Below are positions 57,138 to 64,000 of a DNA stretch of 64,000 nucleotides, piece after piece (the first letter of the stretch is position 1; each line of letters begins with the position of its first letter). The position numbers were made by a program, and so were the translations under genes. Source of the stretch: Tretioscincus oriximinensis (taxonomy: Eukaryota; Chordata; Lepidosauria; Squamata; Gymnophthalmidae); assembly GCA_022410635.1 (NCBI GenBank), contig JAJVDF010000003.1, forward strand, positions 4,931,309 through 4,995,308, written 5' to 3'. Below the pieces are notes generated by a model. The model was not told the origin of the DNA, ran no database searches, and worked only from the letters and a program-made list of their open reading frames with translations.

Positions 57138-57265
57138 ATTTCAAAGAAATAGCCATGTTAATCTTTGTCAAGAAAGTCTAGTAAGGAGGTTTGTAGCACT
57201 TTGAAGATTAACAAGAGAAAGGTAGGCATCATGACTTTTATAGACAACTCTATTTTTTCAGATAA
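57138..57265 (+). repeat. Family X repeat, most complete single forward unit
   Basis: It starts TTTCAAAGAAATAGCCATGT, continues TCTAGTAAGGAGGTTTGTAG, CACTTTGAAGATTAACAAGA and GACTTTTATAGACAACTC, and ends TTTTTTCAGAT. This copy shows the 5' end (CAAAGAAATAGCCATGTTA) that is reversed at the outer edge of other copies. Confidence 0.75.
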
Positions 57266-58024
57266 CCTTGGTTTGTTCTGTCCAAATAATGTATTATAAG
57301 TATTATACATTAGTGACAAGTAACATGATAGGTGGATGAAAAGTATGTTCCAGTTTGAATATCCAATAATTAAATGGCATTATACAAATGTCATCTTCTT
57401 AATTTTAATTCTTAATTTTATTTTAATGGGTTGACAGGCAGGAAAATGTTAGTCCAAATATAACAGAAAAACTATAGATATTATTTGTTCCTGNTAAAGT
57501 TATCATATTCAGAAATAACTAAATATTTCAGGAAACCAGTTAACCTCTATTCGTGCAATTATGGTAGGTATGTTAGAAATAAGAGAGTCTTCGGCTCCAT
57601 TTCTATCTTGTTTTTGCCCTTCTTTGGTATGTTATTCCTGAAAAGATACAATCCAAGAAAGTTCTATAGGAAATTAAACCTCTCGAGGACCCTTCCTCTT
57701 TGAGAGTGGTTGTATGGAAATGGATGGACAGCCGGCACTATTTTCAGTTCAGAGCAGATACACTCTTTTGGTTTAATAAAATAAAAAAGGTTGTGGAGCT
57801 CTTTTCACACTTGCTCTGGGGTAGGCTCATCAAAATATCACAGTGCTGCATCTTTAATGGTTGTAAAAAAGAAGCAATTTCAGTATGTGCAGAGTATAAT
57901 GCCAGCAGCTACTTCTGAAATGTCTCCTTGTATACCCACCCACAAATTCCTGTCCTATGTTTTTCTAGTAAATCTGCTCTGCAAATGGTTACAGTGGTTA
58001 GTGAGAATGTGACTTCCATATTTG
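57266..58024. other. Non-coding gap
   Basis: No supported feature; frames of 72-73 codons overlap each other without domains. Confidence 0.3.
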
Positions 58025-58460
58025 TAGGGTTGCCATACGTCCCGGGAAGGTGGGACAATCCCAGCTTTGGGGACTAAAACATAGTCCCCTCCGGGTTTTA
58101 AGATAAAATCCCAGATTTTTACATTCCCCNATGCTGCATCAGGGAATATAAAAATGCAGGATTTTAAAGGCAAAGGAGCCATCAGAGCTGATGGCTGCAG
58201 CCCGAGCAACGCTTTCCGGCATCCTGGAACAGCTCTGTTCTCCTGTCACAAACCCAAGCGTTTTTCCTCTGCTGGAGGCAAGTTGGTGCACTTTGCCTCC
58301 AGCAGAGGAGCACCTATGTACACATGCACAAACGAACGCTTGTGGTGAGACAGGCAGAAGAGAGGTTCTGCCTGTCTTACCACAAGCGTCCGCATGTGCG
58401 CGCACCCCCCCCCAACCCACCCCTGTCTCGGTTTTGGGCTGCCAAAATATGGCAACCCTA
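58025..58460. mobile_element. hAT-like MITE with strong internal hairpins
   Basis: It begins TAGGGTTGCCATACGTCC and ends AAATATGGCAACCCTA; the terminal 14 bases pair perfectly. Termini are shared with 49746-50274. No good 8-bp duplication was seen. Two GC-rich palindromes lie inside: 58266-58281 with 58293-58308 (16 of 16 pairs, 11-base loop) and 58337-58359 with 58366-58388 (22 of 23 pairs). These create overlapping frames of up to 157 codons on both strands with no domain. Confidence 0.75.
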
Positions 58461-59289
58461 ATACTATGGGTTAGACTTTTCTGTGTATGGTGGCTTGCCT
58501 TGAGAACATGCTTAGAATCTCCACTGTCTTCTCTCCCATTTATGATAAAGGATAGAGCTTGTCTTATTTGCATTTTGCTATACTTTGAAGCAGAAATGAA
58601 ACTTTCTCTGCTTTCAGGGTCTGAAAGAAAATCACACTGGCCTGAATCTATTTCCAGTAGTTAGGTATAGATCCTAGGCTGTCCTAGGCCTCAGCNTTAT
58701 TTTTTGTAGATATCCTGGTTTGGGTTTGAAACCCAACCCAGTTGGAACTGACTTTACAGTATCTCAGTATTAAAGAGCATTTCGGATTGCTATTTTCCCC
58801 ACCACCATCTTTCAGAAAAGTTGATCAGTTCATTGTCTTAGAAAATGTCACAGTAATATACACTGTGCTACTTGGATTATGAGAAGAGTCCTGTCAAGAA
58901 AAAGAATAGCACAATGCAATACAATATATATATATACTGTACTGTACTGTACTATAGAACATTGTATTTAGAGAGAAACAATGAATTAGCGAAACTGCCT
59001 CTGTGCCAATCTCACATTTTTGGTTTGTTTCTCTCCACAGATGACTCTACTACAAGAATTCTGTTATCTTGGACAATAGATTAGATGAAAGTTAAAAGTT
59101 TTCAGCATAGTTCTCATTTGTTTTTCTCATTTAACATACACAAGTTAAGTGATATGCAAGATGTAGACACGTGGCAGGGCGCCCCCAGGGTTTAAATGGT
59201 TTTCCTCTGATGGGCACCAGGCATTTATGCTTATAAATGTTCAGGTGCTTGGTCAAAATGCACCAGTTCACCCCACCTTTATCTGAGAC
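58461..59289. other. Non-coding gap with short tandem tract
   Basis: ATATATATATACTGTACTGT and following CTGTA units lie near 58925-58950. No other supported feature. Confidence 0.3.
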
Positions 59290-59455
59290 AAAATTTCCTC
59301 TCCCCTTGAAGGTACTGTTATTATTTTTAATTGTTCCATTTTTAACTATTGTTTGGTTTTTTATTTTGATCTGCCCTGAAACCTTTGGGTAAAGGGTGGA
59401 ATATAAATAGAGAGAGAGAGATACCTCCCTACAGACAGACAGACAGACAGACCCT
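59290..59455 (+). repeat. Dispersed retroposon tail plus (AG)n and (ACAG)n microsatellites
   Basis: GAAGGTACTGTTATTATTTT, GATCTGCCCTGAAACCTTTG and AGGGTGGAATATAAATAG form the tail; it passes into AGAGAGAGAGATA and ACAGACAGACAGACAGACAG. Confidence 0.75.
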
Positions 59456-59959
59456 TTCATTGAGGCATGTATGTATTCCACATTTTCTGCACAAACACTA
59501 TTTTTCTATGGCATAAATTTTGTATGGGCCATACTCGGGCAAGAGCACTGCTGAATAGCTCNATTCATTCACACTTGACTTTTGACAAGAGATGTGGATT
59601 GTAGGCAGGAATGTTTCAGCATTTGAGGATAAGAGTTGACAAGGGTCTACAGGGTTAAATCCTGTGTCACAGCAGTATAATTCTGCTTTTGTATACCAGC
59701 TTACAATCAAGGCTATTTTGTCTTGAAATCTGACATTTCATGATTCTTGCACAATTTTTTTAATAGTTCCCTTGTGAAATAAAAAGGGTTTACTGTTTTC
59801 CATCTAAATTATTGCCTTGACTTGTTCATTTTTAATTTGATCATTTTGATTCCCAACATAGTTAACCCACAGCTTGGAGTTCCATACTAGTCTTTGGGAC
59901 TGTAAAGNAATTCTGTTAACGCATATCACCTGTTCATCATTGCTTTCGGGTGACCCAAA
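59456..59959. other. Non-coding gap
   Basis: No supported feature. Confidence 0.3.
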
Positions 59960-60095
59960 AGTCTCCTCTCCTTGAAGACACAATTACTATTTTCACTTGT
60001 TCTATTTTAACTGTTTTAATTGTCTTTTGTTGTCATCCACCTGAGCTCTCTGTGTATAGGGTGGAATATAAACNTAAGTAAATAAATAAAATGTC
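59960..60095 (+). repeat. Dispersed retroposon 3' tail
   Basis: CTCCTTGAAGACACAATTAC, TTCTATTTTAACTGTTTTAA, ATCCACCTGAGCTCTCTGTG and GGGTGGAATATAAAC with a TAAATAAATAAA end. Confidence 0.72.
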
Positions 60096-60525
60096 AATCT
60101 TTCTAGGCAGGGTGTACATGTAAACACCCATCATATAAACTGCTGATCAAACTATGGGACATTAGGGATGTACCTTTAGCTTTTGTGTGAAATATTAAAT
60201 TAAATTCTTAAATGTATGGTGTGGACTAACCTACATGGAATTATGGTGAAGTCACAATGAACAATCTTGAGAAAGCACCCAGAAGTATAGTTTTATGAGT
60301 GTTCTCAACCAAAGAGATAATAAGGAAGTTCTTGTGGTACAGGGATACAGTAAACATTGCTGGCAATGGCTATCCCTCAGACAGTAATACACCACAGCAA
60401 TAAACATTCAAATAACATTTATTGATTATACAATTAACATATATAAAAATCACAAATAAGGATTGAATGAAGTTGATGTACATGAAATAAAGGAAGGCCA
60501 TGGCTGATGTGCATAAGGCACAACA
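60096..60525. other. Non-coding gap
   Basis: No supported feature. Confidence 0.3.
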
Positions 60526-61255
60526 TTTCAGTTGACTGTCCCCGCAGTACATGCTGTGCAACCCACCAGGACTGACCTAAGGGACACCTGCCACGCTGCC
60601 TCAGTGGGCAACACACCTGGCAAGGCTTGCCCCTTTAGTGAGCTCTGCCCCACCCATTGCTGGTGGACATCTGGCATGTCTCACTCCCATAGTAAGCCCC
60701 GCCAAGCCAGCTGCTTCAGTGGACACCAACCTGGCCCACACCTTGTGAGCCCCACGCAGCCCTTTGCTGAAGGCAGACCACCGAGGATCAAGAGAGTTTG
60801 TAGGGTTTGCAAGGAGTGGACCTATGTCAAACTCATCCCAGATGACTCAGAGTTGCATTTGGCTTCCAACCACTTCTCAAGGGCAAGCTCTGCATCTTTA
60901 AATCCTATAAGGNGGCCTTCAACCAAAAATGGGGGCATTCAGGGGATGTCTGCCACCTCGACTAGTAACTATCCCTTTTGGCCAGCCAAGATGTACACCC
61001 AGCGCACCAAGCCATGCCTACTAAAGGCAGGGAGGGTNTCTTGTTGCATCACTGGCAACAATGCCAGGGCAGGCTACACATTATCCTTTTATAGGGGGAT
61101 GTGGCCCCACCCCCAGGCAGGCTCATGCCAGCCTCCTCCTCCTTTGGGCCTTTGTAGCCCAGAAAGAGTGGATGCAAACCCAGCGGATGCTGCCTGCCCC
61201 GGGGGTCTTCATGCCAACAACGCCTACCCACCCAAGTGCTGAGCAGGTCCTTCAT
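60526..61255. other. GC-rich patch with a 236-codon open frame and imperfect internal repeats
   Basis: Markedly richer in G+C than its flanks, with sharp edges. The longest + frame of the window (60532-61242) is here; its product is rich in Pro, Ser, Thr and His, with no domain I recognise. Imperfect repeats around GGTGGACATCTGGCA and AGTGGACACCAACCTGGC (spacing about 60 bases) suggest a minisatellite or repeat origin. Overlapping minus-strand frames exist. I would not call it a gene without expression or homology evidence. Confidence 0.35.
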
Positions 61256-61289
61256 CTAATACAGGTATTGGGGTTCTTCCAATATCTTT

Positions 61290-61405
61290 TTAACNGATTT
61301 TCAGTCCTAATAATAGAATAAAGCAAGAACCTTCCTGCCCTGGTTTAATCCAGTTCTTAAGGACTAAGGNTGGATTAAAAGTATGTGCTGGAACAGCACA
61401 TATGT
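61290..61405. mobile_element. Palindromic MITE (family P), partial copy
   Basis: The right arm is good: GGTTTAATCCAGTTCTTAAG, TGGATTAAAAGTATGTGCTG and GGAACAGCAC. The left arm survives only as a TTTTCAGTCCTAATAAT scrap. Confidence 0.6.
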
Positions 61406-61650
61406 AGTTTTGACTTTTTTCTGGTTTATTATGGTGAAAAGTTAAATAAATATTTAACTTTCTTTTTGGAGAAGCACCAAGGTTCGGTCTTTCAGTTTAC
61501 AAAACACATTGTTCAAATGTTCGTGAATGCTGAAGTACCGTATCTTAAAGACTAGAAATATCATTATGTCAATTTTTTGAAAAAAATTCTCTTTATTAGA
61601 TGTATGAAGTGCTATCCAGGTTGCAAGATATATATGGTGATGGTATAATT
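61406..61650. other. Short AT-rich gap
   Basis: No supported feature. Confidence 0.3.
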
Positions 61651-61654
61651 GAGT

Positions 61655-61995
61655 GTGTAAGGGGGTCACATAGCACAAGGAAAAGATAGGTTGCATGAGC
61701 TTTCATAGATGTCTACATCTTCTTGGGCACCTTAAGTAGATTTTTCTATTTTCTCCTTTTGTGTCCCCCTTTCTTATTAGTATCTAAAGTGCTACATTTA
61801 CTCCTCATACTAACATGGCTATTTCTTTGAACTCTACCACTATAGAAAAGTTCAAAATTAGCTGAATGGAATGGAAATCCAGCACCTGCAGGAGTAGATT
61901 TGCCTATAAAAGCTCATGCTGTCTACCTTTACTAATTAGTCTCAAAGATGCTATAAGACCCCCTTGCTGAATTTTCTGGACCCAGCTATTCTTTG
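61655..61995. repeat. Family X repeats, foldback arrangement
   Basis: Forward: TAAGGGGGTCACATAGCACA, GCATGAGCTTTCATAGATGT. Reverse: CCCCCTTTCTTATTAGTATC with TAACATGGCTATTTCTTTGA (61745-61830), and GCCTATAAAAGCTCATGCTG, TAGTCTCAAAGATGCTATAA, GACCCCCTTGCTGAATTTTC (61900-61985). Confidence 0.75.
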
Positions 61996-62695
61996 TAGTT
62001 AACCATGGGCATTTTTATTGATAAGACACACAAACCAATTGTTTCAATTCCCATTTTAAAAATGTTAAAATCATATATTCTAATTATAGAATTATAGAAT
62101 TATAATATTATATCTAATATTCCTCCTTCTTTTTCCTTCGTGGCAACAAATGTGTTGGATGGAGGATTGACTATGTGGTTAACAGTTCATGGCTTCTCTG
62201 TTTCACCTTATATGTAATACTTGCCAACATGTTCTCAATACCTGGAAAGTTATGGTGCTATTTGTATACTGTTAAAGACTCCAGGTCAGATTCCAGCATC
62301 CTCATATGGAAATGAATCTGGCTCTCATTTCTTTTGTTCTGACTACTTCTTTTGAACACATCTGGTGTGAAAGTATGCACATGCTAGCTTCATCCAAATA
62401 CGTAGATATGACCATTGACACAACTATAGTAAATGTGAAGCTCTCTGACTCTGCACTTTTCTTGTCGTCATTGTAAACGTTACTTGCTTTTACTTCTTCT
62501 ATGGAAGTGGCAGGCATTTAACCTGTGCCCTTCTTTACTCAAACCAGATACTTGATCCTCTGGGACAATAACAATGTTAGTATGTTATGGACATAAACAC
62601 TTATTTTTCTTACTCCCAAGTCTCCCATTTTATAGAATGAAGACTTGATAGTTTACTTACCTTTCACACAAGACGTGGTCTTTTTTGTTCGCTAG
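61996..62695. other. Non-coding gap
   Basis: TAGAATTATAGAATTATAAT near 62085-62105 is a short local repeat. Nothing else supported. Confidence 0.3.
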
Positions 62696-62699
62696 CATG

Positions 62700-63242
62700 T
62701 TAGAAACTGACAAATATTAGAACCAAGGGATCCTCTTTGAAGTTGATGAGCAGGGGAGATAGGATAGACAAGAGAAAATATTTGTCCATCCAGAGGGTCA
62801 TTGGTCTATGGAACTCGCTTCCAGATGAGGTGGTTATAGCTGCTTTTAAGATAAGATTAGACTGATTCATTGAAGCCATGTGTATCTATGGCACTTTCTT
62901 ATCCTGGGCTATATCTTGGAATAGGACCCTGCTATCCACATGCTAGTGCACAGGACCTGCCATAATCTATACTAGCATGTGGAAGGCTGAGCTCTGCCCC
63001 AAAATGTTACCCAGAATGTCTTTAGGGACAGGTCCAATGTCTACCTAAGTATTACTTCCAGATTAGAGTGATGAATAGGTTTCATCACCATGCCTTTTGC
63101 AGGGAGTTAAGAACAAGTGAAGGTTTTGCCTTGTCTTTCTGCTTGTTAGTCCCCAAATGGAATTGGTGGGCCACGAGGTGAGTTAGAATGCTGAACTGGA
63201 TGGGTTGTGGGCCAATTTAGCATGGCTCACCTTTTGTTCAAT
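62700..63242 (+). mobile_element. CR1-like LINE 3' end interrupted by MITE-like sequence
   Basis: GGATCCTCTTTGAAGTTGAT, CATCCAGAGGGTCATTGGTC, ATGGAACTCGCTTCCAGATG and ATTAGACTGATTCATTGAAG are the C-terminal/3' UTR order; AAGTGAAGGTTTTGCCTTGT, GAATGCTGAACTGGATGGGT and AGCATGGCTCACCTTTTGTT resume it. Between about 62896 and 63045 lies TATCCTGGGCTATATCTTGG to AATGTTACCCAGAATGTC, resembling the 5063-5238 hAT-like family. Confidence 0.75.
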
Positions 63243-63379
63243 GGCTTCAACAGCAAATAACTGTAGCTCAGTACTGTTATTCTGGTGCTAACTAAAATAG
63301 AGGCAAAAACTTTCCTTATCTGATTGTGATTACAGCTTTGGAATTTATCTGTAGCTTGTTTCTGGGCTGTGTGAGTATC
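63243..63379. other. Short gap
   Basis: No supported feature. Confidence 0.3.
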
Positions 63380-63540
63380 TGGGATGTGTTGTGATTAGAG
63401 TGTCAGACTCTTTATCTGAAAGTCTCCTGNTTTGATACTGCACTCCTTCGCAAAGCCAGCTGCGTGACCTTGAGCTAGGCACCACTCATACTGGTGATAA
63501 GGAATTTTTTTATGTTTGTTAAGTGCTAGGTAGAGAATCA
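63380..63540 (+). mobile_element. tRNA-derived SINE of MIR/CORE-like type, degraded
   Basis: TTGTGATTAGAGTGTCAGAC resembles an A box and CTGNTTTGATACTGC a degenerate B box. GCTGCGTGACCTTGAGCTAG follows, close to the conserved MIR/CORE string. The 3' end is not preserved. Confidence 0.55.
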
Positions 63541-63679
63541 AACGAGAAGCTGCTGGTGCATTTACCTTCTCTTTTTTGTTGGAAAACCACTGATTTTTAC
63601 TAGTAGAATTGGCAACTATGGTCATGTGAGGCTTTAGGTTTTCAGAGTAGCTGACATCTAAATAAAAGAGTTTTTTGCT

Positions 63680-64000
63680 CTTATGGAGCTTCTAAAACTT
63701 CCAATCAGAACAATCAGAATGCTGGACACAGTTGTAGATACACACAGACAGCATTCCTTGAAAAAGCTGGGCAGAAGAGTGTTTTTTCACCTAGAGGGTT
63801 ATCGGCCTGTGCAATTTGTTAGCAGCATGGAGAGCTTTAAGAGAGGATTAGACAAGTCCACGGATACCAAGGGTATAAACAGCTATTAGGATGGATGTCT
63901 TGATACTGCCTCTGAGAACAGGGCATTGAGAACGGGTGAAGATTTTACCTCCTTGAGACTGCCCAGGTACAATTGGTACACCATTGTGTGAGACAGAATG
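63680..64000 (+). mobile_element. CR1-like LINE 3' end, runs off the window
   Basis: AAGAGTGTTTTTTCACCTAG, AGGGTTATCGGCCTGTGCAA, GAGAGGATTAGACAAGTCCA, AGCTATTAGGATGGATGTCT and GACTGCCCAGGTACAATTGG match the 3' region of the 26940 and 32755 copies. The window ends inside AGACAGAATG, before the usual ...GCTGGACTAGATGG end. Confidence 0.85.

Noticed and set aside
58017..58468. 8-bp target duplication for the 58025-58460 element
   Set aside because: CATATTTG and ATACTATG agree at only a few positions, so I did not claim it.
58139..58664. Overlapping 144- and 157-codon frames
   Set aside because: Caused by GC-rich palindromes inside a hAT-like MITE; the two strands mirror each other.

Overview
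The window looks like non-coding nuclear DNA from a squamate reptile (lizard or snake). It is AT-rich by eye and carries many single scattered N calls. The repeat content fits a squamate: a decayed BovB (RTE) LINE, tRNA-derived SINEs whose 3' tails resemble the BovB/Sauria-SINE tail, many CR1/L3-type LINE 3' ends, a Tc1-like element, and several non-autonomous DNA transposon families. I found no convincing host exon, tRNA, rRNA or CRISPR array. Every open frame above about 100 codons is either a LINE fragment, antisense to a repeat, low-complexity, or in a repeat-like GC-rich island. The window is therefore intergenic or lies inside a long intron.

Layout. 1-5050 is AT-rich sequence with no recognisable feature except a long (TA)n tract. 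5056-8085 holds a hAT-like MITE with a perfect 7-bp duplication, foldback-repeat copies and two palindromic MITEs. 12000-14640 holds two diverged copies of one roughly 0.5-kb repeat in opposite orientation. 15200-17980 is a nearly full-length but broken BovB LINE on the + strand. 19105-19700 is a foldback repeat split by a solo LTR that has an exact 5-bp duplication. 26940-28850 is a CR1 3' end followed by a Tc1-like element that was itself entered by a MITE. 30300-32262 (- strand) is a 5'-truncated LINE reverse transcriptase of a different clade. 32600-36220 mixes minisatellites, CR1 fragments and foldback repeats. 39020-43000 has more CR1 and retroposon fragments. 43311-46000 has a (TAA)n array, a CpG-rich patch, a SINE, a 186-bp hAT MITE with near-perfect target duplications, and a mariner-type MITE carrying a CTCF-like motif. 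47675-47824 is a recent 75-bp tandem duplication. 49738-51290 has a 529-bp hAT-like MITE and the 3' end of an LTR retrotransposon. 51790-64000 continues with SINEs, CR1 copies, hAT-like elements (one with strong internal hairpins), a GC-rich patch at 60530-61250 and a CR1 3' end running off the window.

No genes work together here. What can be read is insertion history: several elements have intact target-site duplications, and three nesting events can be resolved (MITE in Tc1, LTR in foldback repeat, MITE beside or inside a CR1 copy). Stretches at 44660-45070, 45410-45700 and 52480-53100 have no repeat signature and could be conserved non-coding DNA, but that is inference and needs an alignment.
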